Part shown: positions 9,319-18,331 of the stretch, one piece after another
How the letters are laid out: each line of letters starts with the position of its first letter
Numbering within the stretch: the first letter of the stretch is position 1
Origin: an uncultured Alphaproteobacteria bacterium
GTDB taxonomy: Bacteria > Pseudomonadota > Alphaproteobacteria > Rhodobacterales > Rhodobacteraceae
Direction of reading: 5' to 3'
NCBI GenBank assembly: GCA_902556405.1
Contig: CACDWF010000001.1
Location: 248,001-312,000 of the forward strand
DNA: 64,000 bases
Made by a program: the position numbers and the translations under genes
Notes under the pieces: generated by a model
What the model saw: the letters and a program-made list of their open reading frames with translations, nothing else
What the model was told of the DNA's origin: nothing
The model's database searches: none

Positions 9319-11019
9319 ATGAAATTAAGTATTACCATTAAGAGATCTCAATTTATCTTGATATCATTTTTTCTTTCAGTGCTACTCACGAATTGTGGGA
9401 CGTTTTACTTCCCATTTGAATTTGATGCAGGAAAGCGGTCTATAAGGGATCAAGCGCAATCTTCAGCAAAAATAACAATAATCCCTTTGACAAGACAAAC
9501 AGCTATCAAAGCAAATAAAAGTGAGTATAAGTCGCAAATTAAATTCTCCACGATCCGTTCCAAGCAAGTATTAGTTGATAAAAACAACAAGGTAATTAAT
9601 AGTTATCCCTTAGACCATAAACCAGGGCCATATATTTTAGGCCGAGGAGACGTGTTTGAAATAACTCAAATTTTTCAGAAAACTGGAAAAGACCCGGTTA
9701 TTTTCTCTAGACCAATTATTATTGAAGATGACGGTTTTATTAACCTAATTGAAATTGGTCGTTTGAAAGCCGAAGGGTTATCAAAGAAGGAACTAGAAAA
9801 TAAGATCAAGCAAAGGATGTCGGAACGATTCATACCTCAAAAATCTTTCCAGGAAAAATACCCTAAAAATAATGATCCTGGCCCATACAAGATAGGCGTT
9901 GGCGATAGCTTATTTTTGATTACTTCGGTACCTCAAGCTGGTTCAGCCGTTGGAAGAGAGGTTCGCACAAGGTTCATAGTGCCAAACAACGGAAATATAA
10001 AAATACTGAATATCGGTACAATCAACGTTTTAGATAAATCATTAGGGGCTGTTTATGATTTAATTAACAATAGATCTAAGGACTCTTTAATATTTCAAGA
10101 TTTCAACTTGGAAATTAATGGCTTCAATAGTAAGAAAGTATACTTCTCTATGGGTAATTCAACTAGTCAAATCCCATACTCTGCGTATCCGATATTTATT
10201 AGTGATATTCTAGAAAAGTTTTCCCTTAGTACCAGAAGTCTTGATATGAGAATTGTGATAATAAGGGGGCCAAAAGAATTTTCTTTTTCCCTAAAAAATA
10301 TAGTGCGCGAGCGTCCAAAAATACGTATTTTCCCAGAGGATAAAATATATGCATATCATCTTCCTACCGATGCCAACCTCGAATTAAACATAACGGACTT
10401 CAACAGTACTAAATTTTTTGTCAATTATAAGCCTATTCCATACACTAACCGACCTATTTTATTCAAAAACTTAGTTGGTGAATCAGAGGCTCTAAATGAG
10501 TTTGCAAAAATTGATAGAGACTTAATAATACGGTTAGAAAGAAATGGACGAAAATATTATTTTTCAGCTGTAGGTCTTTTTGATGATGATGCCCCGCCTT
10601 TAAGAGTTTTTCCAGATGATAAAATTATTATACAGCCTCTGGACTACTCTGGTGACGCGGTTTTTGTAATAGGTGAGACTGCCAAACAATCAAGAATTAC
10701 TATTGACTCTGTAACTAGACCAACACTCTCTACAATCATATTTGATGGCTTTATAGATGACACTATGGGTACCGACAAAAGCCAAATTTTTGTTCTGAGG
10801 GAGAAGAAAATAGGAGAATTTGATGCCTATCATCTAGATATGACTTCGCCGCATAGAGCAATATTAGCCAGTAGTTTGGAAATGAGACCACAAGATGTAG
10901 TTTACATAGGCGCGCAACCATTAGTAAATTACAATAGAGTTCTTGGGCTCCTTCTCGGAACTGCTCAAACTACCCTGCAAGGGTCTCAAACGATAGTTCA
11001 AGCAGCTCAAGGGGATTAA
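9319..11019 (+). CDS. outer-membrane polysaccharide export lipoprotein (Wza-like)
   Basis: A 566-residue lipoprotein: hydrophobic N-terminus and lipobox LLTNC with Cys26 as the likely acylation site. Two Poly_export-type blocks follow, PGPYILGRGDVFEIT near 102 and PGPYKIGVGDSLFLIT near 188, then SLBB-like segments with the repeated 'V.PDDKI' phrase (FPEDKIYAY, FPDDKIIIQ). Such proteins form the outer-membrane channel for capsule or exopolysaccharide. The duplicated N-terminal block makes it longer than E. coli Wza (about 380 residues). No other capsule gene is adjacent except, possibly, the ABC exporter at 11729. Confidence 0.82.
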   Translation: MKLSITIKRSQFILISFFLSVLLTNCGTFYFPFEFDAGKRSIRDQAQSSAKITIIPLTRQTAIKANKSEYKSQIKFSTIRSKQVLVDKNNKVINSYPLDHKPGPYILGRGDVFEITQIFQKTGKDPVIFSRPIIIEDDGFINLIEIGRLKAEGLSKKELENKIKQRMSERFIPQKSFQEKYPKNNDPGPYKIGVGDSLFLITSVPQAGSAVGREVRTRFIVPNNGNIKILNIGTINVLDKSLGAVYDLINNRSKDSLIFQDFNLEINGFNSKKVYFSMGNSTSQIPYSAYPIFISDILEKFSLSTRSLDMRIVIIRGPKEFSFSLKNIVRERPKIRIFPEDKIYAYHLPTDANLELNITDFNSTKFFVNYKPIPYTNRPILFKNLVGESEALNEFAKIDRDLIIRLERNGRKYYFSAVGLFDDDAPPLRVFPDDKIIIQPLDYSGDAVFVIGETAKQSRITIDSVTRPTLSTIIFDGFIDDTMGTDKSQIFVLREKKIGEFDAYHLDMTSPHRAILASSLEMRPQDVVYIGAQPLVNYNRVLGLLLGTAQTTLQGSQTIVQAAQGD

Positions 11020-11728
11020 AGCGACTAGGTCTACGTCTTATTAAGTATTACAATTAAAATGTTCTATGATATAAAAAAGAAGTGTAAAGGTTTTTTTTGA
11101 CGGTTTTTTATTGCCCACTGATAGAGAGTTATTGATATACGTTTAATTATCAGTAGGTAGATTTCATTCCTTGTCAGACTAACGATATTAAATCAGCGTG
11201 GTTATTCATCTAAAATAAGCACATAAACAATTATTTACTCTAATATTTAGCGCTATCTGGCTCTCTAAATAAATGAGACCCATATGCTTTATCTTCGATA
11301 ATCAATGAAGCATTCTAATGTGTACCAAAGCCACAATCTCCAGTAGCACTACAAAGCGTTATCCTTTGTTCTTCGCCTGTTTTGACTACATAAATATACT
11401 CTTTAGAGAACATTCTCTGTGCTGCCAAAATAGAAGTACTGATAACAATTACGAACAGACATAGCTTAGTAAAGTTATCCATTCATAACCATAAGAGTTA
11501 TCATGCTATTCCAACCTGACAACACTAAGAACATTAATATGAACATCAAACCAGGTGTAGAGAAAAGATAGCAGCAGATATTCACGAAAGGCTAGCGGCT
11601 CTGTTTTAGTTGCTGCGATGTTTTCCGTGGCTTTGGGACCATTCGCAGTGTTATGTAACTGGATGCAGTCCCTTATTATGGTCCCACACATCTAAATTCT
11701 GCATTATTTATGAACAAATTAGCTTAAA
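11020..11728. other. 709-nt low-coding region
   Basis: Apart from one small minus-strand frame listed separately (11315-11482) I see no gene. ACTGATA near 11117 and TATCAGT near 11148 form a weak 7-bp inverted repeat. Frames at 11506-11691 (minus) and 11610-11792 (plus) have no ribosome binding site and no protein-like composition. Confidence 0.5.
11315..11482 (-). CDS. small secreted or membrane-anchored protein, 55 aa
   Basis: The frame reads MDNFTKLCLFVIVISTSILA, then a short polar part ending GDCGFGTH. It looks like a signal peptide or N-terminal anchor followed by about 30 exported residues with two cysteines (LCSATGDC). There is no good Shine-Dalgarno site, and no family is recognised. 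It is included because the N-terminus has a clear secretory pattern inside an otherwise empty spacer. Confidence 0.4.
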   Translation of the reverse strand: MDNFTKLCLFVIVISTSILAAQRMFSKEYIYVVKTGEEQRITLCSATGDCGFGTH

Positions 11729-13564
11729 TTATTCGGCAGCATCTTTGAAATTTATGAAACCTCCCGATTGCCTTTTCCAGAAATTTGAATAAATACCATT
11801 TTGTTTCAATAAATTAGGATGTGAGCCCTGTTCTACAATTTTTCCGCGGTCCAATACAATTATCCTATCCATGTTTGAAAGGGTCGATAATCGATGGGCA
11901 ATAGCGAGCACAGTTTTACCGTCCATCACTTGCTCAAGAGCTTTTTGTATTGTCGCTTCTACTTCGCTATCTAATGCGCTTGTTGCCTCATCAAGTACTA
12001 AAACTGGAGCATTTTTTATGATAGCACGCGCAAGAGCAATACGTTGGCGTTGGCCGCCTGAAAGTTTAACTCCACGTTCTCCTAAAAAAGCCTTGTACCC
12101 TTTACGGCCATTGTTGTCTATGAGGTCTTTAATAAACTCATGAGCACCTGCCTTTATGGACGCCGAACTGACTTCTTCAAATGATGCATCAGGTTTTCCA
12201 TAAAGTATGTTTTCCTTTGCGGACCTGTTAAACATTGAAGTTTCCTGTGACACCATGCCGATCTGACGCCGAAGGCTGTCTTGGGTTACATTCAAAATGT
12301 TTTGCCCATCAATAAAAATCGCACCGGTTTCTGGATCGTGCAACCTCAATAGTAGATTAACTAGTGTAGATTTTCCCGCTCCAGACGCTCCAACAAGGCC
12401 GATCTTTTCTCCAGGCTCTATAGTAAATGAAATTTCATTTACACTGGCGATCTTTTGACCGTAGGAGAATGAGACATTTTTAAATTGAATTTTACCATGT
12501 GGTATGATCAGAGTGTCTGCATTTTTTCTATCAAGCATAGTTTGAGGAACTGCCAAAGTATGCATGGCGTCTTCAACTTCACCAAGCTTAGTGTAAATGG
12601 TCATTAGCGAAAAACCAACCCAGCCTGCCATCATTGTTAGACGCATTGATACTGAACCAGCAGCAACAATTTCACCAGGAGATATTTTTCCTTGAAACCA
12701 AAGAGCGACGGCAAAGGCGAAAACGGCTGCAAAAACTATACTAGCATATATCATCATAAAAGTTCGAAACCAAACGAGTTCACTACCGTAGACAGTGAGT
12801 TTTTTACGAAGCTTTCCAAAAGCTTCCAAGGCAGCTGAGTCCTCGTGTTTTGAGTTCGCAAATATTTTGACCACATTTATATTGCTTATAGTGTCTACAA
12901 TTTGACCCGTGGCAACGGCTTGCGCGTTTGCTGTAGTAGATGCTTTTGCTTTAATGCGTGGCATGAAAAAACGCATTACAAAAACAAAGCCAACGAACCA
13001 CAAAAGTATAACTGATCCGATCCGCCAATCTATTATACTTATTATAACTACGGCAGCTATCACTGAAATAAGAGCGAACAGAACCGTGTGTATACTTTCA
13101 ACCACTACATCTGTTAAGGCACTAGCTGCTTGAACCTCTTTTTGTGCCACACGCCCGGCAAAATCATTTTCAAAAAAGGTTTTTGAATGGCCTAACGTCC
13201 ATCGATGAATACGGGTGGCTATTAGGGTCCTAATACCTGGCGTGAGTATTACGGACTGAATGTAAGCTGAAACTGCAAAAAATAAAGGTCTTGCTCCTAG
13301 CAAAAAAACGATGGCAATAATTAGCACAAACAGCTTTTCTGACAACAAAACGCTAGGGTTATTATCGAGTAATAAATCCAAGATAAACCCCATCAACGCT
13401 GCTGTAAGTGTTTCTGCAATCGCAGATAATATACTTGCCACTGCAGCCAACCCTATTACGAAATGGCTGCCGCTCAAGCACCAGTAACAAAACTTTAGAA
13501 GGCTATCAGGTGGCGTCCCCGATGACTCTTTTAGATGATCTATGGAAAGATACGGCAGTCTCAA
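11729..13564 (-). CDS. ABC exporter, fused membrane and ATPase domains (MsbA/lipid-type)
   Basis: A 611-residue half-transporter. The TM domain spans about residues 30-330, and the ATPase domain starts near 350 with Walker A GASGAGKST, Q-loop GMVSQETSMF, signature LSGGQRQR, Walker B VLVLDEATSALD and H-loop IAHRLS. It exports lipids, glycans or hydrophobic compounds as a dimer. The apparent initiator is TTG at 13564, with no ATG near the family start. The nearby polysaccharide-export lipoprotein could be a functional neighbour, but they are on opposite strands. Confidence 0.88.
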   Translation of the reverse strand: MRLPYLSIDHLKESSGTPPDSLLKFCYWCLSGSHFVIGLAAVASILSAIAETLTAALMGFILDLLLDNNPSVLLSEKLFVLIIAIVFLLGARPLFFAVSAYIQSVILTPGIRTLIATRIHRWTLGHSKTFFENDFAGRVAQKEVQAASALTDVVVESIHTVLFALISVIAAVVIISIIDWRIGSVILLWFVGFVFVMRFFMPRIKAKASTTANAQAVATGQIVDTISNINVVKIFANSKHEDSAALEAFGKLRKKLTVYGSELVWFRTFMMIYASIVFAAVFAFAVALWFQGKISPGEIVAAGSVSMRLTMMAGWVGFSLMTIYTKLGEVEDAMHTLAVPQTMLDRKNADTLIIPHGKIQFKNVSFSYGQKIASVNEISFTIEPGEKIGLVGASGAGKSTLVNLLLRLHDPETGAIFIDGQNILNVTQDSLRRQIGMVSQETSMFNRSAKENILYGKPDASFEEVSSASIKAGAHEFIKDLIDNNGRKGYKAFLGERGVKLSGGQRQRIALARAIIKNAPVLVLDEATSALDSEVEATIQKALEQVMDGKTVLAIAHRLSTLSNMDRIIVLDRGKIVEQGSHPNLLKQNGIYSNFWKRQSGGFINFKDAAE

Positions 13565-13806
13565 TTTTACTACTCTATTTGAACTGAATTTTTCGTTAAT
13601 TTTACATACAGCATAAGCCCTGATAGTTAGCTAGGCTTAAATTTAAAAATTTCTAATTGATTTTATTATAAATTATCAAAACGAAGGATATGTACATAAA
13701 TTTTCGAAAATTAATTTTATACAGCGTCTTTCCAGGCTTAATGTACTTTTCTACTTAACTTATTCTTGTTTTTGCCCCCCCCTTTATCTGAGAGAAGTAG
13801 TAGGTT

Positions 13807-13929
13807 TTAATCCTCATACTCTTCTCTTTTTATTAACTGCCCAGAACTAAAGTCATACATCTTAGCGTCCCTCCACTTTGAAACGTCTCCATCCCAACCC
13901 ACTTCATAGGTCTTCAAAAGTAACTTCAT
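13807..13929 (-). CDS. small hypothetical protein, 40 aa
   Basis: The frame starts with ATG at 13929, overlaps the end of the 101-aa gene by 26 nt, and encodes MKLLLKTYEVGWDGD... ending GQLIKREEYED. It is called because its last codons and 3' flank recur, in degraded form (GQLIRR, stop, EYED), at 41324-41365. No family recognised; translational coupling to the upstream gene is likely. Confidence 0.5.
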   Translation of the reverse strand: MKLLLKTYEVGWDGDVSKWRDAKMYDFSSGQLIKREEYED

Positions 13930-14209
13930 CGGGTTTGTACCATTCATCAATCATGTCCGGCACATTGTCCTCTTCACAATTTGCTAGTTCGAGTGAATAG
14001 TTTCTGACATCCCATTCATCGAATTTGCCATAGGTAATAATTGACCATCGTCTAGTTCCTTCTTTCCTTCCATGTCGTTTCAGATATACATTCTGAACTT
14101 CCTGCATTAATGGAGGGCCTCTATAAACGAAGCCCAGATAGAAGACTCTCTGATGTTGAGACCCTACAATTAGTTTTTCTCTTTCAGATAATGTGATTAC
14201 CTTTTTCAT
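13904..14209 (-). CDS. hypothetical protein, 101 aa, under the repeated leader
   Basis: A 101-residue soluble protein starting MKKVITLSEREKLIVGSQHQ, rich in aromatic and charged residues (RWSIITYGKFDEWDVRNYSLE, acidic C-terminus). No family recognised. Its interest lies in its 5' region: the 64 nt before the ATG form one of five copies of the pseudoknot leader. It sits just outside the proposed left att site of the island, in tandem with the 73-aa gene upstream and the 40-aa gene downstream. Confidence 0.65.
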   Translation of the reverse strand: MKKVITLSEREKLIVGSQHQRVFYLGFVYRGPPLMQEVQNVYLKRHGRKEGTRRWSIITYGKFDEWDVRNYSLELANCEEDNVPDMIDEWYKPDEVTFEDL

Positions 14210-14273
14210 GTGTTTCTTCGCTTTAGTGATTTAGCGTTATGCAAGGCTCACAAGTTGAAAATTAAAGTGCCTT
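14210..14273 (-). ncRNA. pseudoknot leader copy 1 (variant)
   Basis: On the minus strand AAGGC (14273-14269) can pair with GCCTT (14247-14243). GTGA in the loop end (14251-14248) can pair with TCAC (14229-14226), directly before CTAAAGCGAAGA and the ATG at 14209. The third and fourth positions of the second helix differ from the other copies, with compensating changes on the partner strand. This supports a real fold. Confidence 0.65.
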
Positions 14274-14285
14274 TAAGTTGTATTT

Positions 14286-14507
14286 TTAGAAGCCGCCTTC
14301 CTTTATCATTCTAAGGGCTTCTTCCAGGCTTAGCCCTGGATGGTCTTCAATTACTCCTCTCGCAATCGATATTCGAAATTCACCATATTCTTTGACAAGT
14401 CTACGGCGTTCTTCTTCCTTTTCCCTTTGCTCTCGATTAAGACGAAGTTTCAAAGCCATTGCATCTGCAAAGTCTTGCTCATGTTGTGATAATTTTTTTG
14501 AATTCAT
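14286..14507 (-). CDS. hypothetical charged helical protein, 73 aa
   Basis: A 73-residue protein starting MNSKKLSQHEQDFADAMALK. The middle is highly charged and helical (REQREKEEERRRLVKEYG), and the C-terminus is SLEEALRMIKEGGF. Ribosome binding site GGAGGA lies 7 nt before the ATG and is part of the repeated leader. A truncated homologue, 20 codons long with a near-identical leader, lies at 41786-41848 ahead of a glyoxalase-fold gene. No family recognised. Confidence 0.6.
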   Translation of the reverse strand: MNSKKLSQHEQDFADAMALKLRLNREQREKEEERRRLVKEYGEFRISIARGVIEDHPGLSLEEALRMIKEGGF

Positions 14508-14572
14508 AATGTCCTCCGCTTTAGTACTTCTGGCCCAATGCCAAGGCGTACAAGTTGGTAATTAAATGCCTT
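14508..14572 (-). ncRNA. pseudoknot leader copy 2
   Basis: Minus-strand leader of the 73-aa gene. Helix 1: AAGGC (14572-14568) with GCCTT (14547-14543), enclosing a 20-nt loop ATTTAATTACCAACTTGTAC. Helix 2: GTAC at the loop end (14551-14548) with GTAC (14527-14524). A conserved CTAAAGCGGAGGA follows and contains the Shine-Dalgarno site. The linker between helices is 15 nt. Confidence 0.7.
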
Positions 14573-14694
14573 TATTGATAGATATTATTTATCACAATCC
14601 ATTGCAAGCAAAATCTTTTTGGGGGACCAATTGGGGGACTAAACAAAAAAATAGGGTCTACAAAACTGAATTTATTATGTTTTTAGGAACTATA

Positions 14695-14708
14695 TGGCGG
14701 AGGAGGTG
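14695..14708 (+). other. left attachment site (attL)
   Basis: TGGCGGAGGAGGTG is identical to the 3' end of tRNA-Ser including the encoded CCA (61619-61632); flanks on both sides differ. It lies 169 nt before the chosen integrase start. The chance of a 14-nt match in just this place is very small. Confidence 0.75.
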
Positions 14709-14849
14709 TCTTCCACTTAAAGCCTTGTAAGTAGCTGATTTTTCTCTACATTTTTATATAAGCATGTTAATATAGTCAATAATAATTGGCATATCATCAA
14801 TTTATTGTTTCAAGCTGTTTCGATACGTTTCATGAAAGCCAATCAGAAA

Positions 14850-14869
14850 TGTGGGCCTGAATGTGGACC
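14850..14869 (+). repeat. 12-nt-spaced TGTGGRCC pair, probable integrase arm site (left)
   Basis: TGTGGGCC (14850-14857) and TGTGGACC (14862-14869) repeat with a 12-nt period immediately upstream of the integrase start. The same pair with the same period occurs at 61544-61563 near the other island end. This is the arrangement expected for arm-type binding sites of the recombinase. Confidence 0.55.
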
Positions 14870-14876
14870 TGAATAT

Positions 14877-16079
14877 ATGTTAACAGATACTAAAGCAAAA
14901 AAAATTAAGCCTAACGATAAACCGTTAGCCGATGGAACAGTAATAGGGTTGAGACTTTTGAGTGCTAACAAAAATGGACGTGGAAAGTGGAAGCTTAGAT
15001 TTGTTTCTCCAACAACTCGTAAACGCAGAGATATGGGGCTAGGAACCTATCCAGATATTAGTATTACTCAAGTCCGAGACTTAGCTAATGCAGCAAGAAA
15101 GAAAATAGCTGAAGGCCTTGATCCTATAGAAGAAAAAGCAAATGAAAATAATAATGATGAAAATGATCAACCGATCAATTTTCAAACAGCTGCCAATTTA
15201 GTCTATAACGATCTTAGTCCTGGATGGAAAAATGAGAAACACAAAGCCCAATGGATAAGCACAATAAAGCAATATGTAAATCCGTCTTTAGGTTCAAAGA
15301 TAGTCAGTGATTTGAAGCCTAAGGATTTTGCACAGGTACTTCGTCCTATTTGGCTTACTAAACCAGAAACTGCTTCTAGAGTTAAACAAAGGTGTAGCAC
15401 GATTATAAAATGGTGTTACGCAAATGGGCATGTATCAGGTAATCCTATTGATGCAGTAGACTTTCTTCTCCCAAAGCAACCTAGTGCCTCAATAAGAACC
15501 AAACATTTTCCTTCCATGCCTTGGGTAGATATTCCGTCTTTTGTATCGAATAATCTTTCCAATAACTCAAGTATTGGCAGTATTCTTTTAAATTTCGTTA
15601 TTCATACTGCTGCGAGGTCGGGCGAAGCGCGCTTTGCGAAGTGGGATGAGATAGATTTCAAGAATAAGGTCTGGACAATTCCAGCAACAAGAATGAAAGG
15701 GAAGCAACAACATCGAGTACCTCTAACTTCTTTTTTATTAGATATTTTGAATTTACAAAAAAAGGTTAGTAACCAAGGCTTTATCTTTAAAACGGCAAAG
15801 GGATCGGCATTAAGTGACATGGCTCTGACAAAAATATTAAGAGATAAAAAAGCAAGTAGTGATGAAAAGGGACGACACGCGACGGTTCATGGATTTAGAG
15901 CATCTTTTCGAAACTGGGCCTCAGAGAATGGGTATGCTAGAGACTTAGCCGAAAGAGCTCTTGCTCATGTAATAAAAAGTAAAAGTGAAGCGGCTTACCA
16001 TAGAACTGATCTACTTGAAAATAGAAGAAGGATGATGGCAAAATGGTCAGACTTCCTAGTATCTGAGCAAAAAAAATAA
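14877..16079 (+). CDS. tyrosine recombinase/integrase with Arm DNA-binding domain
   Basis: A 400-residue P4-type integrase. The N-terminal arm-binding domain (DUF4102 type) starts MLTDTKAKKIKPNDKPLADG and contains the usual 'MGLGTYPDISITQVRDLANAARK'-like pattern. A core-binding SAM-like domain follows. Catalytic residues: Arg in TAARSGEARFAKWDEID, Lys in TRMKGKQQHRVPLT, HxxR in HGFRASFRNWASE, His in RALAHV and the nucleophile Tyr in AAYHRTD. The ATG at 14877 is chosen because homology begins there; the frame is open to 14805, but that part is translated from the repeat region. It should insert and excise the island at tRNA-Ser. Confidence 0.92.
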   Translation: MLTDTKAKKIKPNDKPLADGTVIGLRLLSANKNGRGKWKLRFVSPTTRKRRDMGLGTYPDISITQVRDLANAARKKIAEGLDPIEEKANENNNDENDQPINFQTAANLVYNDLSPGWKNEKHKAQWISTIKQYVNPSLGSKIVSDLKPKDFAQVLRPIWLTKPETASRVKQRCSTIIKWCYANGHVSGNPIDAVDFLLPKQPSASIRTKHFPSMPWVDIPSFVSNNLSNNSSIGSILLNFVIHTAARSGEARFAKWDEIDFKNKVWTIPATRMKGKQQHRVPLTSFLLDILNLQKKVSNQGFIFKTAKGSALSDMALTKILRDKKASSDEKGRHATVHGFRASFRNWASENGYARDLAERALAHVIKSKSEAAYHRTDLLENRRRMMAKWSDFLVSEQKK

Positions 16080-16131
16080 AAAAATTTTTAAAAATTTTTT
16101 CGTATAAACTATTGTTTTTATTGAATTAACT

Positions 16132-16151
16132 TACCCTAACTTGTTAGGGTA
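16132..16151. promoter_or_regulatory. perfect 9-bp dyad, candidate operator
   Basis: TACCCTAAC and GTTAGGGTA are separated by TT, between the integrase stop and the AlpA-like gene. A perfect dyad at this place fits an operator for the small regulator or an excisionase site; it has no T-run, so it is not an obvious terminator. Confidence 0.5.
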
Positions 16152-16256
16152 CGATCGGTTAATTTTTACTATTGATTTATTTAAAATGTTGGCCCAAATA
16201 TCTATAAAAAGAGGAAATTTGGTACGTATTGAGACATAAAAATAGCTGGTGATTTC

Positions 16257-16523
16257 ATGGAAAGAAAAGATTTGAAAATGTCGAGAATTCCACTCAGAAT
16301 TCAAAATTTTGGTGATCTTCCGAACGAAGCTTTAATCAGCGCAAAAGAGATTTGTTTGCTGTCAGGTAGAAGTAGAAGCAGTCTTTGGAGAGATGTCAAA
16401 AAGAGTAGATTACCTAAACCGATATCAATAGGCTCCAATTCCGTTCGTTGGCCTGCTGGCACGGTAAGAGAATATTTGTTTGGAGGAACCAGGAGTAAGA
16501 ATGTGCCTTATGACAGAACCTAA
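16257..16523 (+). CDS. AlpA-like helix-turn-helix regulator/excisionase
   Basis: An 88-residue protein whose middle, LISAKEICLLSGRSRSSLWRDVKKSRLPKP, is the MerR/AlpA-type winged helix, ending in the usual VRWPAGTVREYL. Such proteins in P4-like islands control integrase expression or excision. A second ATG at 16278 (MSRIPLRIQ) is an alternative start; neither has a strong ribosome binding site. Its end overlaps the start of the primase gene. Confidence 0.82.
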   Translation: MERKDLKMSRIPLRIQNFGDLPNEALISAKEICLLSGRSRSSLWRDVKKSRLPKPISIGSNSVRWPAGTVREYLFGGTRSKNVPYDRT

Positions 16524-17427
16524 AAATTCACAAGTGGTAACTGAAAAACTTGGAGTAAATAAAAATACTATACCTGACTTATTAAAGGATCGTGATCAGT
16601 GGATTGTTTGGAAGGCTTTGAAGAAGGATAATGGAAACAAAGTTTCAAAGGTTCCCATTGATCCAATTTCAGGAAGAAATATTAATGCTCTTAATAAAAA
16701 AAACCATATGGATTTTGATACGGCTTTTCACAAATATGAAATTGGGTCTGGCAGTGGCATTGGCTTTGTTCTTACCGGTGAGCCTCTAAAAATATCGAAC
16801 AAGTTATTTTATATCGTCGGAGTTGATATCGATAACGTAATCGATAGCCATGCTAAAAATTGTGTGCGTAAATTAGTTAAAAATATTGGTAGCTATTGTG
16901 AAATCAGTCCTAGTGGCAATGGGGTAAGGGTATTCGCATTGAGTTCAATACCAGTAGGAAAGGGGCAATCAAACTCTGGAGAAATGTATTATGAAAAAAG
17001 ATTTTTAACTGTTACAGGAAGAGGACCTTACAGAAAGCTAGTTGATGCTTCTAATGTTTTGCAAGGTATTGAAAATCAATGGTGGCCTGCAATTAAAAGT
17101 TGTTTAGAGAATAAATCAGCCTCGGTCACACCAAATTTTTATCCGGAAACTCCTAGAAGGAGAGCTGAGCTATCTGATTTACTGAACTACATAAGCTCTG
17201 ACTGCAGTTATGAGCGCTACCGAGGGGTGGTTTGGGCAATTTTAGGCACAGGATGGCCAGACGCAGAAATTCTTGCAAAAAGCTGGTGTTTGAAGGCACC
17301 AGACCGATATAACGAAAATGATTTTTTTTCATTAGTTAAAAGCTTTAATGAAAATCATGAGAACCCAATAACTGTTGGGTCATTAAAATTTTGGGCAAAA
17401 GAAGCCGGTTGGGGTGGAGATGAATAA
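16501..17427 (+). CDS. island primase with PriCT_2 domain
   Basis: About 308 residues. The N-terminal part has the primase/polymerase signature order: DQWIVWKAL, KVPIDPISGRN, a GIGFVLTG strand, VGVDIDN (metal-site Asp-x-Asp) and SPSGNGVRVF. The C-terminal part (LLNYISSDCSYERYRGVVWAI...NENDFFSLVKSF) is a PriCT_2 domain. It should prime replication of the excised island together with the SF3 helicase that follows. Starts at 16501 or 16510 are both possible. It overlaps the helicase gene by 8 nt, implying coupling. Confidence 0.78.
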   Translation: MCLMTEPKNSQVVTEKLGVNKNTIPDLLKDRDQWIVWKALKKDNGNKVSKVPIDPISGRNINALNKKNHMDFDTAFHKYEIGSGSGIGFVLTGEPLKISNKLFYIVGVDIDNVIDSHAKNCVRKLVKNIGSYCEISPSGNGVRVFALSSIPVGKGQSNSGEMYYEKRFLTVTGRGPYRKLVDASNVLQGIENQWWPAIKSCLENKSASVTPNFYPETPRRRAELSDLLNYISSDCSYERYRGVVWAILGTGWPDAEILAKSWCLKAPDRYNENDFFSLVKSFNENHENPITVGSLKFWAKEAGWGGDE

Positions 17428-18331
17428 TAGTAGTATTGCTGCTTTGCAAGAACTTCAAAAGGAATATTGTCTGTGTAGTTTTAATAGCCAAATAAAAGTA
17501 GGAAGACTGAAAGAAATTGAGGAAATTAAAAAAGGAAAAAGAAAGGAAGACATAAATGCTTACTCGAGAGCAGATGGAAAATTACTCATGCAAAGATACC
17601 TTGAACAACTGCCGTATAGCATAAAAACAGAGGAGATAATAAATGAATTTTTTATATCTCCTCAAACTACAAACTATAATGAAGTCATTTTTTCGCCAAC
17701 AGCATGCAACAAAGAAACACTCAATTACTGGGTTCCTCCTAAACCAAAGGCAGTAAAAGGGTCTACTTCTATTATAGGCTCGTTCTTAAGAGAGGTGATA
17801 TGTGATAATGATCCCGATCTTTTCTCTTATTTAACAAGATTTCTAGCGCATATGGTCCAAAAACCTTCGGAGAAACCTGGAGTTATGCTGATTTTATTAG
17901 GGGGTCAAGGGATTGGTAAGGGAACATTTTTCAATTTAATTCAAAAGATATGGGATGGTTCCACTTTGCTTGTCTCGGATGTTGAACATGTAATTGGAGG
18001 CTTCAATGGAGCGCTAGAAAGAAATTTTGTCGTGTGTATGGATGAGGCAATTTTCAGTGGACAAAAAAAAGCTATAGAACGTCTAAAGTCTTTTGTTACT
18101 GAACCTATGATACAAATAGAAAAAAAATATGTACCACGGCAAGAGATACGATCTCTACATAGATTTATAGCTTCGTCAAATCAGAAACATTTTGGAAATG
18201 TTGATTTAGATGATCGGAGATTTTTGTTTTTTAGAGTAAGCGAAAAATATAAAGAGGATACTGCTTACTGGAATAATTTGTATGACGCTTTGAACGATAA
18301 AAAAAATTGGAGGCAGTCTTCTACAGATTAA
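17420..18331 (+). CDS. SF3 helicase (DUF5906/primase C-terminal type), frame-broken N-terminal part
   Basis: About 303 residues with the superfamily 3 helicase order: Walker A GGQGIGKGT, Walker B FVVCMDEA, motif C HRFIASSNQ and arginine-finger region DLDDRRFLFF. It should unwind the island origin. GGGGTGGAG precedes the ATG at 17420. The frame ends at 18331 with an unrelated tail (RQSSTD) right after a run of eight A (18299-18306); the expected C-terminal part continues in the next frame at 18307. It is either a programmed -1 shift or a one-base indel. Confidence 0.8.
   Translation: MNNSSIAALQELQKEYCLCSFNSQIKVGRLKEIEEIKKGKRKEDINAYSRADGKLLMQRYLEQLPYSIKTEEIINEFFISPQTTNYNEVIFSPTACNKETLNYWVPPKPKAVKGSTSIIGSFLREVICDNDPDLFSYLTRFLAHMVQKPSEKPGVMLILLGGQGIGKGTFFNLIQKIWDGSTLLVSDVEHVIGGFNGALERNFVVCMDEAIFSGQKKAIERLKSFVTEPMIQIEKKYVPRQEIRSLHRFIASSNQKHFGNVDLDDRRFLFFRVSEKYKEDTAYWNNLYDALNDKKNWRQSSTD

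Noticed and set aside
11506-11792. Two overlapping frames on opposite strands in the spacer before the ABC exporter
   Set aside because: No ribosome binding sites, no recognisable protein pattern; the plus frame also runs into the exporter gene.
14629-14652. Tandem GGGGGACC-like words left of attL as a further arm-type site
   Set aside because: They lie outside the proposed island boundary and their spacing and sequence differ from the paired TGTGGRCC sites; may be a relic of an earlier integration but cannot be supported.
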